Of a DNA stretch of 44,135 bases, positions 23,071-31,287 are shown in pieces; position 1 is the stretch's first letter, and each line of letters starts with the position of its first letter. The notes beneath the pieces are model-generated. The model had not been told where the DNA came from and searched no databases. It was given only the letters and a program-made list of their open reading frames with translations. The position numbers and the translations under genes were made by a program. The DNA is from Candidatus Stahliibacteriota bacterium. Its GTDB lineage: Bacteria; Hydrothermota; Tepidihabitantia; SM23-42. The stretch lies in assembly GCA_030609135.1 (NCBI GenBank), contig JAUWCU010000006.1, forward strand, positions 1 through 44,135. Reading direction: 5' to 3'.

Positions 23071-23085
23071 GTCAGTAGAGAAGGC

Positions 23086-23158
23086 TTAAGAAGGCTGATA
23101 AAGGGCATAAGAGGACGATAAAAGATAAAAGGCTTAAGAGGGTTAAGAAAGGGTTCAT
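23086..23158. repeat. Purine-rich word-like repeat
   Basis: Phrases GGCTTAAGA, GGCTGATAA, GGCATAAGA and GGTTAAGAA recur every 9-12 bp between the activator and the transporter gene. It resembles the word-like blocks at 7.5, 7.9 and 30.5 kb. Confidence 0.6.
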
Positions 23159-23159
23159 A

Positions 23160-24068
23160 TTATAGTGTACTTGTAAAGAGCAGAATTCCAAATAATATGA
23201 TAAGCAGTGCACCAATTATCGAGAGTGCTGTTTGTAAAATCGAACTTACCTTAGTTCGGTTTATAAGAAATCTTGTTACGCCTTTTTTTGCCAGAATGGT
23301 TGAAACGCCAACAAGAGAAATAGTAGTTGCCATTCCTAATGCCATACACAGGGTGCTGATAATACCAATTCCCAGCATGCCCATTGAAATTGAAAACAAT
23401 AGTACAATCACAGCACCAGTACAGGGGATTATGCCAACAGCAATAGCAAAGGGGATTATGCTTTTGGTGGTCTCAATGTTATCGTAGATACTTTTTCTTT
23501 CTCGTTTTCTTTTTTTAATGAGGTCGATGATCGTCTTAGACAATAAAAACAGACCTATAAGCGTAATCAAAGCATAACTTATCAACTTAATTATTCTACT
23601 TAAATCTTCGATCGGCCGTAAAAAAGATTGTTGAATGATAAAATACAAGATGAGCACAAGGATTAGTGCAGATGCAGCATGGAGAAATCCTATTAAAGTA
23701 CCAACCACAATTCCCTTTTTTACTTCGGCACGTTCTGATAAAAAGTACGAAAATGTCACAGTCTTACCGTGTCCAGGTCCTAATGCATGAACCATACCAT
23801 AGATGAATGTAATGAAGAAAATGATAAGAATAGGTTTTGCGGAATTTTTTTCTTTTATTTCTTTAGACAATTCAGTAATCTTTTGATTGAGACTACGTTG
23901 AAGTACAGATATGTGTTTCAGAAATTTATTGACGAAACCCGGATATTGAGTTGTTTTCCCTATTTTCTCCTGAGGTTTTTTGGAAATAAATGGATTATCC
24001 TGTGCAAACAAAAAGGACTGGGTAACTAAAACTGCTATGATAATTATTATTATGCTGTGTTTTTTCAT
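23160..24068 (-). CDS. NicO/RcnA-type nickel-cobalt transporter
   Basis: A 302-residue inner-membrane protein with an N-terminal signal-like helix, a Lys-rich loop, then six or so hydrophobic helices. The family signature HALGPGHGKTVTFSYF is present near residues 94-109, and a second IIPCTGA motif near 214-220. NicO-family members import or export Ni2+/Co2+. The usual histidine-rich loop of RcnA is missing. The gene overlaps the DUF1007 gene by 4 bp, a pairing common in this family, where the periplasmic partner may bind the metal. Confidence 0.88.
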   Translation of the reverse strand: MKKHSIIIIIIAVLVTQSFLFAQDNPFISKKPQEKIGKTTQYPGFVNKFLKHISVLQRSLNQKITELSKEIKEKNSAKPILIIFFITFIYGMVHALGPGHGKTVTFSYFLSERAEVKKGIVVGTLIGFLHAASALILVLILYFIIQQSFLRPIEDLSRIIKLISYALITLIGLFLLSKTIIDLIKKRKRERKSIYDNIETTKSIIPFAIAVGIIPCTGAVIVLLFSISMGMLGIGIISTLCMALGMATTISLVGVSTILAKKGVTRFLINRTKVSSILQTALSIIGALLIILFGILLFTSTL

Positions 24069-24688
24069 TCTATTCCTCTGAATTTTAGGCTAATTGAATA
24101 AGGATAGATTTCACCATAATCCTGGGATTCTTTGGTGTCTTCAAAAACCTTGACTTCATAATCAATGCTTCCTTCGTTAGTGAAGCGAACAGGGTCGTCG
24201 TCCAGCGGCAATAGGTCTACATAGTATGTTTCATCATACATACATATTTCAATTTTTTTGTACGACAGGGTTGTCGGTACAACGCATGGAATAAAAAACC
24301 TATAGATAACTCTGTTATCACGCACATCCACAAAGAAATTCTCAACAGATTTAACTTCAAAGCATTTGCTGTCGATTGTTATATAAACAAAGTAATTATA
24401 ATTTTCAAGGTTTGAAAATGCATCTTGCTTTGTTGTTATTATTTCACTGTTACTGAATCTACCATCTTTATCCACATCATAGTCTTGAATTAACATACTG
24501 CTATACATTTCATCAAAAATCCATTTGGCTTCTATACCGGTAAGTCCATTTTGGTCGAAAACGAAATTTACAGTGTAATCAATAAACACATGTGGGTGAC
24601 TTAATAGAGAACAGGGGATAAGGAAAGCGATTAATGCGAGATAAGGTTTCTTCATCATATATGCTCTGTCACTAATAGTTATTGCCAT
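24065..24688 (-). CDS. DUF1007 periplasmic protein linked to metal transport
   Basis: A 207-residue exported protein with a signal peptide (MMKKPYLALIAFLIPC) and the DUF1007 opening SHPHVFIDYTVNFVFD, followed by a DVDKDGRFSNSE loop that could bind calcium. The longer frame to 24730 reads through the promoter (24696-24723), so I set the start at ATG 24686-24688, seven nt after the -10 box. Translation would be leaderless, or begin at the MM pair 10 codons later. It is coupled to NicO by a 4-bp overlap. Confidence 0.85.
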   Translation of the reverse strand: MAITISDRAYMMKKPYLALIAFLIPCSLLSHPHVFIDYTVNFVFDQNGLTGIEAKWIFDEMYSSMLIQDYDVDKDGRFSNSEIITTKQDAFSNLENYNYFVYITIDSKCFEVKSVENFFVDVRDNRVIYRFFIPCVVPTTLSYKKIEICMYDETYYVDLLPLDDDPVRFTNEGSIDYEVKVFEDTKESQDYGEIYPYSISLKFRGIE

Positions 24689-24695
24689 TTTCTTA

Positions 24696-24723
24696 AGTAT
24701 AAGAATAGAGATTGAAAAGTCAA
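24696..24723 (-). promoter_or_regulatory. Promoter of the DUF1007-NicO operon, leaderless type
   Basis: TTGACT (24718-24723) and TATACT (24696-24701) on the minus strand have a 16-bp spacer. The ATG starts 7 nt after the -10 box, where transcription itself should begin, and no ribosome site is present. Confidence 0.7.
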
Positions 24724-24737
24724 GGACCATTCATTAT

Positions 24738-25520
24738 TTATAAGATAAACAAACTTAACGCCATAATGAACATGCCTAAAACTATACCTGAGACCACTGT
24801 ATGACCGTGTGCATATTGGTGGGCAACAGGTAGTATTTCATCTACAGATATGTAAACCATTACTCCTGCAGTGAACGCTAAAAGGGAAGCGAGGAATTTT
24901 GGTGTTAAAAATGGCATCAATATTAAGAACCCTATTAAAGCGCCGATCGGTTCTGCAATACCAGATAGAAAGGAAACGATAAATGCCTTATTTTTATTTT
25001 TTGTAGCAAAGTAGATAGGCATTGATACTGCGATGCCTTCAGGAATATTGTGGATAGCAATAGCAATCGCAATAATCGCACCAAGCTTAATATCACTAAG
25101 TGCTGTACCAAATGTTGCTAATCCTTCAGGAAAGTTATGAATGCCAATAGCCAATGCAGTAAAAAGACCGGTTCTCAAAAGAGGTTTATCTACCTGAGTC
25201 TTTGCGGTAGTAGAAGTTTTTATGAAATGATGGGGATTTTCTGTTTTAGGTATCACTATATCAATTAGACCGATGAAACCGATTCCGATAAAGAAGGCTA
25301 TAACTCCCCATAATTCTCCCACATTTTTAATTGCCGAAGGTATGAGCTCCATAAAAGATATATAGACCATGACACCGGCAGAAAAACCCAAAGAAAAGGA
25401 AAGATATTGCATCTTCGGTTTCTTAATAAAATAAGCAATAGCGCTTCCTATACCTGTGGAAAGACCAGCTAAGGTTGTAAGAATTAAAGCAGTCCCAACA
25501 TTTTCTAATCCGAGATTCAT
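24738..25520 (-). CDS. ZIP-family metal transporter (ZupT-like)
   Basis: A 260-residue protein with eight predicted hydrophobic helices and the metal path motifs HNFPEGLATF (helix 4, near 127-136) and HNIPEGIAVS (helix 5, near 157-166), which define ZIP transporters for Zn2+, Fe2+ or Mn2+ uptake. The central loop (residues about 90-115) contains a PHH pair. It is encoded next to DUF1007/NicO, adding to a metal-transport locus, with its own position upstream of that promoter. Confidence 0.92.
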   Translation of the reverse strand: MNLGLENVGTALILTTLAGLSTGIGSAIAYFIKKPKMQYLSFSLGFSAGVMVYISFMELIPSAIKNVGELWGVIAFFIGIGFIGLIDIVIPKTENPHHFIKTSTTAKTQVDKPLLRTGLFTALAIGIHNFPEGLATFGTALSDIKLGAIIAIAIAIHNIPEGIAVSMPIYFATKNKNKAFIVSFLSGIAEPIGALIGFLILMPFLTPKFLASLLAFTAGVMVYISVDEILPVAHQYAHGHTVVSGIVLGMFIMALSLFIL

Positions 25521-25645
25521 TTTTTGATTAAAAGTCTATAACTCGTATGATGGTGTTTACCTAATTCAAGATATTTTGTTATTGAGTATTTTATGTTTTT
25601 AACCTCAGGGGGATATTCCCTTTTAACATCTCAATTCCTACTATC

Positions 25646-26065
25646 CTATCCATTTTGTTTTCTGGTTATATGCAGTCTATGTTTTAGCATCAATTCTTTA
25701 TGCATCAAAACAGATAGAATGATCTGTGCAATCGCAAGGCACTCGAATATTAGAAGTATCGTGAATTTCTCCATAGGAAATTGGAATACTGGAATTCCCA
25801 TACGGATTGTCATATGAAAAGGGGAGTAAAGAATGATAATCAATGGACCTATAACAGCCCACCAATGCGCTATAGGCCTGCTTGCTTTTTTATACTCTTT
25901 GAAAGAACCAATTCCAATCAAGATTGTCAAACCCGCAGCAACAAAGCCGAGTATCAATCCGCCAAGACAAACCCAGCCGGGAATATAGTAAATCAACTTG
26001 GATATAAAGTAGAAGAAGCCAAGCAACACGTAGATAAAATATATCTTCTTTTCTATAAACCTCAT
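25646..26065 (-). CDS. Four-helix membrane protein, unknown
   Basis: A 139-residue protein with four hydrophobic helices (about 8-26, 30-52, 66-86 and 102-122) and a basic C-terminal tail (HRLHITRKQNG). The SRPIAHWWAVIGP and SPFHMTIRMGIP loops contain histidines but no recognised motif. It is 13 bp downstream of a flavodoxin gene and has AAGGAGG before its ATG, so it is likely part of the same operon. Function unknown. Confidence 0.6.
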   Translation of the reverse strand: MRFIEKKIYFIYVLLGFFYFISKLIYYIPGWVCLGGLILGFVAAGLTILIGIGSFKEYKKASRPIAHWWAVIGPLIIILYSPFHMTIRMGIPVFQFPMEKFTILLIFECLAIAQIILSVLMHKELMLKHRLHITRKQNG

Positions 26066-26078
26066 GATTGTTCCTCCT

Positions 26079-26603
26079 TTAGATAATTTTCTTTAATTTT
26101 TCCGCAAAATCTATTGCTTTATTTAAATCCTTTCTATTAGGTCTGTTTTTACTTATTCCACCAATAAGTTTAAATGGTCCGACTGTATCCCATCCCCGGC
26201 AATCAAACTCTCCTATAATATTAAAACCTTTTTCTAATAATCCTTTTTTCAGTGGATTATGGAAATGCAATGTTCTGTTCAGAATATTATTAATGATATT
26301 TTGCCAGCTATTCACTCCACTGGTTGAAAAAATGAATGATTTTTTACCTTTAAAGACTGGTAATTTTTCCGCAAGTTTAAATAGACTTTTATGATGTTTC
26401 CCAAAATAAATTCCTGAACCAAAACCAATTAAGTCATATTCAGAAAGGCTATCTATATCTACTTCGCCCCTTTTGTCATTCTGAACTTGTTTCAGAATCT
26501 CATATGATTTAAGCAATTCTGCATTAAGAACCTCAGCCATTGCTTTAGCAATCTTTTCAGTATTCTTATGATGTATTGAAATGTAGATTATTAAGGTCTT
26601 CAT
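26079..26603 (-). CDS. Flavodoxin-family protein with an in-frame repeat insertion
   Basis: A 174-residue FMN-binding-type protein: IIYISIHHKNTEKIAKAMAE forms the phosphate loop, YDLIGFGSGIYFGKHH and FIFSTSGVNSW the other flavin-contact loops. It is related to flavodoxins found in methanogens and clostridia. Residues 36-47 (ILKQVQNDKRGE) are encoded by a REP-like palindrome at 26471-26502 and replace what should be a short loop between strand 2 and the following segment, so the protein tolerates the insert. The ATG has GGAG upstream. Confidence 0.82.
   Translation of the reverse strand: MKTLIIYISIHHKNTEKIAKAMAEVLNAELLKSYEILKQVQNDKRGEVDIDSLSEYDLIGFGSGIYFGKHHKSLFKLAEKLPVFKGKKSFIFSTSGVNSWQNIINNILNRTLHFHNPLKKGLLEKGFNIIGEFDCRGWDTVGPFKLIGGISKNRPNRKDLNKAIDFAEKLKKII
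26471..26502. repeat. REP-like palindrome inside the flavodoxin gene
   Basis: TTGTCATTCTGAACTTGTTT and CAGAATCTCA form a palindrome (ATTCTGAA/TTCAGAAT) nearly identical to the unit at about 6820-6848. In frame it encodes KQVQNDK, a peptide typical of coding insertions of this repeat type. Confidence 0.82.
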
Positions 26604-26660
26604 GTTCTTGGTTCTCCTATATATTTTTATTTTTTTCCTCCTTAGTTTTTTGTATTGTTC

Positions 26661-26789
26661 TTATTCTCTTATCCATCTATAAGATACAACATTCAAGAAG
26701 ATACCAGAAATCAGTACTTTGTTCTTTAAATGCTCTCGCAAGATTTCAAGCTTCTTCTCAGGACTAAACCGCCGCCTTTTTCTGTCCAT
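26661..26789 (-). pseudogene. Transposase N-terminal remnant (IS3-type OrfA-like)
   Basis: The frame MDRKRRRFSPEKKLEILREH then LKNKVLISG matches the start of IS3-type OrfA/helix-turn-helix transposases. After residue 28 the expected second helix is garbled, ending YRWIRE and a stop at 42 residues. GGAG lies upstream of the ATG. No catalytic domain or terminal repeats are nearby, so it is a decayed fragment. Confidence 0.65.
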
Positions 26790-26878
26790 TTCTGCTCCTT
26801 CCTTCCCACCTTATTCAACTATGCCCGTTTGTCAAGTTCCATCTGAAGCAGAACAATGAAGTATTTAGTGGTGGTAAT

Positions 26879-27364
26879 TCATTTTAAAATTCCCTCGGGT
26901 TGTGGCGATTCTGCGATCTTTAATCCCCAATATTCAGCATCTACCATTGCCGGTTCTATATCTCCGTCAACCCTGAGTCCCTCGATGACGATTTGGGCAC
27001 CTCTTTCTTTAAGTTTATTCTCAAGGATGTCCACTGCTCTGCAAAAAGAATCAGGATAGCTCTCTTTATCACCTGACCCAAAGACCGCAGCTTTTTTCCC
27101 TTTTAAAGAGATTTTATTCATTTCACTGTAAAAGTCCTGAAAATCTGGTTGAAGCATTTCTACATCCTTTTGATCTGGTTCTGTTCCCCAGGTAGAGCAG
27201 CCAAGAACAATCAAATCATAATTCGCAAGTTCACTAACATTCGCTTCGGTTACATTTTTTAGCATAACATCTATACCGCCTTTTCTGAGACCTTTAACCA
27301 CACTTTCAGACAGGCTTTCTGTATTTCCTGTGGTTGAACCATAGATTACAATGGCTTTAGTCAT
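26879..27364 (-). CDS. Flavodoxin
   Basis: A 161-residue classical flavodoxin with the phosphate-binding loop YGSTTGNTES (8-17), the LGCSTWGTE loop near 54-62 with a tryptophan stacking on FMN, and FGSGDKESYPDSFC near 95-108 with the tyrosine on the other side. It carries electrons in place of ferredoxin when iron is short. It follows the FmdE-like gene by 2 bp and lies downstream of a Fur box, which supports iron regulation. Confidence 0.95.
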   Translation of the reverse strand: MTKAIVIYGSTTGNTESLSESVVKGLRKGGIDVMLKNVTEANVSELANYDLIVLGCSTWGTEPDQKDVEMLQPDFQDFYSEMNKISLKGKKAAVFGSGDKESYPDSFCRAVDILENKLKERGAQIVIEGLRVDGDIEPAMVDAEYWGLKIAESPQPEGILK

Positions 27365-27366
27365 TT

Positions 27367-28047
27367 TTAAAACCTCCTTTCAAAGCCGAAAAGGTTATCT
27401 GTTTGCCAATCCATAAACCTTTGTTTAAGTTCCTGCTTAGCTGATCTAAATTTTTCTTTCTCTTTTTGGGTTGCAGTTTCATCGAATTTTGCCTTCTTTC
27501 TCAAATTAAAGAACTTTTCAGATCCTTCTGGAAATACTTCTTCTTTCAGCCATATCTTAATCTGTTTTCCTGTAGATTTTCGGATGATTATAAAAACACA
27601 GTTATCCAGAGAAATATTTGCGGCATCTGTTCCTTCTGGTAGTTCAAGTATAAAATCATCTCTCGTCTTTGCTCGTGTGATGAATTCAAATGCGTCTTGA
27701 GAACCTTGACCAGGAAACTTACTGATTATCCTGAAATCTTTCCTTTTTGGTATTTCATCCCCGCCTGCTTCTTCTTCAAGAGGGCGGGCAGGTTTCCACA
27801 GTTGTGATATAGCAAACTGAGTTACCCTAAAGCCAATAACAACACACGGGCATATATCTCCATGATACTTTCCAACATCCTCAAGAGATATTTCCAGTAA
27901 TTCTTCTTCGTCATAGATGAAGATAGGTGAAATTTCATACCCTTGTTCAAGGTTTTGTGAGGCAATAAGTTGTTCGCCATTAAGGTAAAGAAGACCCATA
28001 GTGATTACACCTGTGAGACAAAGTACTCTTTTGGTTGTTTTATTCAT
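27367..28047 (-). CDS. Secreted FmdE-like (formylmethanofuran dehydrogenase subunit E domain) protein
   Basis: A 226-residue protein with an N-terminal signal-like helix (RVLCLTGVITMGLLYLNG) and the FmdE-type motif KYHGDICPCVVIGFRVTQFA, where His and Cys residues bind a metal in the family. The remainder (FPGQGSQDAFEFITRAKTRD) is also as in FmdE. Export is unusual, since FmdE proteins are normally cytosolic; it may be lipid-anchored or periplasmic. No formylmethanofuran genes are present. Its operon with flavodoxin and a membrane protein under a Fur box hints at heme or iron metabolism. Confidence 0.75.
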   Translation of the reverse strand: MNKTTKRVLCLTGVITMGLLYLNGEQLIASQNLEQGYEISPIFIYDEEELLEISLEDVGKYHGDICPCVVIGFRVTQFAISQLWKPARPLEEEAGGDEIPKRKDFRIISKFPGQGSQDAFEFITRAKTRDDFILELPEGTDAANISLDNCVFIIIRKSTGKQIKIWLKEEVFPEGSEKFFNLRKKAKFDETATQKEKEKFRSAKQELKQRFMDWQTDNLFGFERRF

Positions 28048-28094
28048 ATTTTGTTTCCTTTCATGCGCATGGTTTCTTCAAAACTTATTCATTT

Positions 28095-28718
28095 TTATGA
28101 TATAGAATAAGGCCCTGGAATAAGGCGCCATGCCCATACATATTCCAATACAGTCCAGGAAAAAAGCAATAAAACCAGGGGCCATGCCATTTTTTGATCA
28201 ATGGATTTTGCCCGGCGAATTTTTATATATGAAAATAAAGCAACAATACCAATAAATACAGCAGTAGGATAGGTAATCCAGTGGGTTTTTCCCAAGAGTT
28301 CAAACTGGGTTATCATAAGCATGTGTAATGTCCAGATGCCAAGAAAATGTCCAAAGGCAAAGCCGAAACGGACAGGTAAATGTGTTTTTTTAAGGAGAAA
28401 GATTGTAAAAAAGGTCAGTATTAGTAGTGCTGGTAAATAGTGCCATGAAGCAATATCAAGCCAGCCAAGATGCTCTAAGTATTCGCCTAAGAATCCCCAT
28501 AATGCAAGTCCGGAAAGAATTCCCCATTGGTTAGCAAATGCAGGTTTTTCTTTTTGTAATTCGCTCATCACAAATGCGAAAATAGAGAAAACAGCAAGGA
28601 GAGTACCGATTATGTGGTAGTTTGTTTGGCTGTATCGCGAAGAGAAGACTAGAAGGATATAAAGACCACCAAAGCAAATAAGTGTGATCAAAAAAGTTTT
28701 AAACGCAAGATTTTTCAT
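28095..28718 (-). CDS. Integral membrane protein, unknown
   Basis: A 207-residue protein with six or seven hydrophobic helices; histidines in loops and helices (NYHIIG, YLEHLGWLDIASWHYLP, FGHFLGIWTLHMLM) could bind a metal or heme. It is the first gene after the Fur box at 28736-28758 and has GGGAG before its ATG, so it is presumably derepressed in low iron and co-expressed with the FmdE-like and flavodoxin genes. I do not recognise a family. Confidence 0.65.
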   Translation of the reverse strand: MKNLAFKTFLITLICFGGLYILLVFSSRYSQTNYHIIGTLLAVFSIFAFVMSELQKEKPAFANQWGILSGLALWGFLGEYLEHLGWLDIASWHYLPALLILTFFTIFLLKKTHLPVRFGFAFGHFLGIWTLHMLMITQFELLGKTHWITYPTAVFIGIVALFSYIKIRRAKSIDQKMAWPLVLLLFSWTVLEYVWAWRLIPGPYSIS

Positions 28719-28735
28719 AATATTCTCCCTTCATG

Positions 28736-28758
28736 AAAATGAAAATCATTTTCATTTT
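28736..28758 (-). promoter_or_regulatory. Fur box
   Basis: The 23-bp sequence is a perfect inverted repeat of 11 bp around one central base. Its core TGAAAATCATTTTCA fits the 7-1-7 Fur consensus TGATAATNATTATCA closely. It lies 18 bp before the start of the 28095-28718 gene, where a bound repressor would block transcription. Confidence 0.85.
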
Positions 28759-28786
28759 GTGATTAAAAAAATTTACTTGTCATCAA

Positions 28787-30508
28787 TCACAAAATCAGAT
28801 TTAGTAAAGCGCCAACGAGAAATGCTGAGACAACCATGATGACGGCTGCCTTAATCATGTCGAGAATTCCCAGTTCTTTCAAAAGTATGGCAAAGGTCGC
28901 AACACACGGAAAATACATGGTTAAAACCACACTTGCAATAATAAGTTGTTTTAGTGAAAGTCCTAATGGCACAAGCATACCTACAGCAAGGTCTTTTCTT
29001 AAAAATCCGATTATCAAGACGCCCACTGCCTCGAAAGGTAAACCCATAAGCTTTGTAATTATTGGTGCAGCTATTCTTCCAAGAAATTTAATTATCCCCA
29101 GCGAATAGAGAAGATTTACAATAAACACACCTAAGAGAACAAAAGGAATTGCCTCTTTTAAAAACCATTTGATACGCATCCAAACTTTTTTTAGAAGGGC
29201 GCCGAAATAGGGGAGACGGTACGGCGGAATTTCCGTAAATATCTCTGGACTCTCGCCTTTTATGACCAGATTCATCAATATACCAAATACAAACCAGACA
29301 ATAAACAGCGTTCCGAAGACCGGGAATAGCCCTCTTGCTCCATATTTTCCAATCAAACCAAAAATCATTGCAATTTGCGCCATACAGGGAATTGCAATCG
29401 CCATAAGTGTGGCGGCAATAAAGCGTTCTCTTTTCGTTTCCAAAACCCTGGTACCCAATGCACCAGGTACATTACATCCTAAACCTAACATCATTGGAAC
29501 AATTGCCATACCATGTAAGCCAACCGAGTGCATTAATTTGTCGAGTAGAACTGCAAGTCTTGGTAAGTACCCAGAATCCTCAAGAAAGCTCAGAACCAGA
29601 TAGAATGCGATGATATATGGCAAGACTGCAGCAATGGGGACGAATAATCCAGTAGTTAGTAATCCAAATGATTGGCCAAAATCGATTTCTCCCTCGATGA
29701 GCTGTCCAATAAGTATATTGTGAATTATCCCCTGTCCTCCTAAAACACGTGAGAATGCCATCATGACGGGCAGCCAAAGGTTTTCAAATATTGGTTCAAA
29801 TACATAGCCGATTAAACCTTCTCCGATAAACCTGATAATGGTAAAAACTACATACATCACGCCTACAGCGATCGGTATACCGGTCCAGGGGTGAACAGTG
29901 AGATCACTGAGACGTTCAGCAAATGTATGGTGTTTATGTCTGATGATTTGGATTTTTTCGATAATATTACCTATTTCATGCCAGCGTTCCTCATTTTCAT
30001 ACTCATAGGCACCTTGTTTTGCTTCTCCTATTCGGCTTACGAGTTCTTTGATACCTTCACCGGTTATTGCAACGGTAGGTATAACAGTAATACCAAGAAT
30101 TTCTTGAAGTTTTGCAACATCGATTGAGATCCCTATATGTTTTGCCTCATCCCATAGGTTCAATGCAATAATAACGGGTATCTTTTTCTTCATTAGTCGC
30201 AGTGCCAAATTCAGATTCCTTTCTAAGTTCGTGGCATCTATTACGTTTACCACAATACTATCTTTGTCTTTGATTGCCTTATTGAGCATTTCTACGGCAA
30301 CTTTTTCTGCTGGTGATGTGGGATCAAGACTATAGGTACCAGGGACATCAATAACTTCTGTTTTCTTTTCACCTGAACCTATTGAACCTTTGCTGAATTC
30401 CACAGTCGTTCCCGGGTAATTTGAGGCGATTACACTCACACCGGTAAGCCTTGAAAAAATTACGCTCTTGCCAACATTTGGATTACCCATGAGCAATATT
30501 TTCTTCAT
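28787..30508 (-). CDS. feoB: Ferrous iron transporter FeoB
   Basis: A 573-residue Fe(II) transporter. The N-terminal G domain has GNPNVGKS, the switch NYPGTTVE, DVPGTYSL and NLWD; after a helical spacer two Gate repeats follow (LPYIIAFYLVLSFLEDSGYL with conserved MLGLGCNVPG, and the second half near FVLLGVFIVN and LTMYFPCVAT). Typical FeoB is 650-770 residues, so this is a short form lacking some C-terminal helices. I use the ATG at 30506-30508, which has GGAG six bases upstream; an upstream TTG would bury that site. It is separated from feoA by an S23-like gene. Confidence 0.94.
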   Translation of the reverse strand: MKKILLMGNPNVGKSVIFSRLTGVSVIASNYPGTTVEFSKGSIGSGEKKTEVIDVPGTYSLDPTSPAEKVAVEMLNKAIKDKDSIVVNVIDATNLERNLNLALRLMKKKIPVIIALNLWDEAKHIGISIDVAKLQEILGITVIPTVAITGEGIKELVSRIGEAKQGAYEYENEERWHEIGNIIEKIQIIRHKHHTFAERLSDLTVHPWTGIPIAVGVMYVVFTIIRFIGEGLIGYVFEPIFENLWLPVMMAFSRVLGGQGIIHNILIGQLIEGEIDFGQSFGLLTTGLFVPIAAVLPYIIAFYLVLSFLEDSGYLPRLAVLLDKLMHSVGLHGMAIVPMMLGLGCNVPGALGTRVLETKRERFIAATLMAIAIPCMAQIAMIFGLIGKYGARGLFPVFGTLFIVWFVFGILMNLVIKGESPEIFTEIPPYRLPYFGALLKKVWMRIKWFLKEAIPFVLLGVFIVNLLYSLGIIKFLGRIAAPIITKLMGLPFEAVGVLIIGFLRKDLAVGMLVPLGLSLKQLIIASVVLTMYFPCVATFAILLKELGILDMIKAAVIMVVSAFLVGALLNLIL

Positions 30509-30529
30509 CTTGGTCTCCAAGATTCAGAA

Positions 30530-30612
30530 ATAAGTGCACAAGAGACAAGAGCACAGGAACACAAGCGATATGGCCACAAGATACAAGAAGACAGGGGACA
30601 AGAGCACATGTG
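30530..30612. repeat. Word-like ACAAG repeat, left of the S23-like gene
   Basis: ACAAGAGACAAGAGCACAGG is followed by further ACAAG-type words up to about 30605. A matching inverted set (CCTTGTGTTCCTTGTTG and similar) is at 31010-31056 on the other side of the four-helix gene. Confidence 0.7.
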
Positions 30613-30617
30613 TTGCA

Positions 30618-30971
30618 TTATAAAGATTTATAGAATTTCCAGAGTAGCGCACCAGTTTCTTGTCTTAAACTCTGAAGTTTATTATGTTTTGTTTTGGTTA
30701 GATATCCAAGCTTTAAAGAAAAGTCTAAAAGATATTCTGTTTCAGCAAGAGAACCCAGAGCTATGTTTACAAATTGTCGTAATTCCCTGCGTCCCTGTCG
30801 TCCATAACCTTCGACTATATTAGTTGGTACAGACAGTGCTGCTCTCCTTAATTGAGACGTTATTCCATAAATTTCATCTTTTGGGAAATTTTTTGTTGCT
30901 ATATATACTTCAAAGGCAAGTTCGTCCGCTTTACGCCAAACTATCAGTTTTTTATACCCTTTTAATTCCAT
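30618..30971 (-). CDS. Four-helix bundle protein (S23/23S rRNA intervening-sequence family)
   Basis: A 117-residue all-helical protein with the family marks YKKLIVWRKADELAFEVY at the start, FPKDEIYGITSQLRRAALSV in the second helix, NIVEGYGRQGRRELRQFVNI and a final helix with SLRQETGALL. Members are encoded in 23S rRNA intervening sequences or scattered as single genes and can be related to the Avd subunit of diversity-generating retroelements. The function of free copies is unknown. Here it sits between feoA and feoB and is flanked on both sides by word-like ACAAG repeats, which suggests it entered the feo operon as a unit. Confidence 0.92.
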   Translation of the reverse strand: MELKGYKKLIVWRKADELAFEVYIATKNFPKDEIYGITSQLRRAALSVPTNIVEGYGRQGRRELRQFVNIALGSLAETEYLLDFSLKLGYLTKTKHNKLQSLRQETGALLWKFYKSL

Positions 30972-31056
30972 TTTTTCTCTCCTTTTTTCACAAAATTTTC
31001 ATTCTAAATACCTGTTCCTTGCTCCCTTGTGTTCCTTGTTGTTTGCACCTTGTGCC

Positions 31057-31287
31057 TTAAATCTCAACTATTACTCTGCGTGCCATTCCAAATCCAATGG
31101 CAATCTGGGTATTACCAACTCTAACAATAACTGGTCCGCGCATAATTTGCCCACTAACTTTGGTTATCACCACTCCGGGTCTTATACCCAATGCCTCTAA
31201 TTTTGCCGTCATGCCACGACCGCCATGCATTGTAATAACCTTTCCACTCTGTCCCGCGTCCATCTGAGCCAAGTCAATATGAGCCAT
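31057..31287 (-). CDS. feoA: FeoA, SH3-like partner of FeoB
   Basis: A 76-residue SH3-like protein with the FeoA pattern: MDAGQSGKVITMHGGRGMTA, LEALGIRPGVVITKVS, and GNTQIAIGFGMARRVIVE. It supports FeoB-mediated Fe(II) uptake in the cytosol. Its start overlaps the end of the Fur gene by 14 bp, so the two are translationally coupled, an arrangement that ties iron uptake directly to its likely regulator. Confidence 0.94.
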   Translation of the reverse strand: MAHIDLAQMDAGQSGKVITMHGGRGMTAKLEALGIRPGVVITKVSGQIMRGPVIVRVGNTQIAIGFGMARRVIVEI

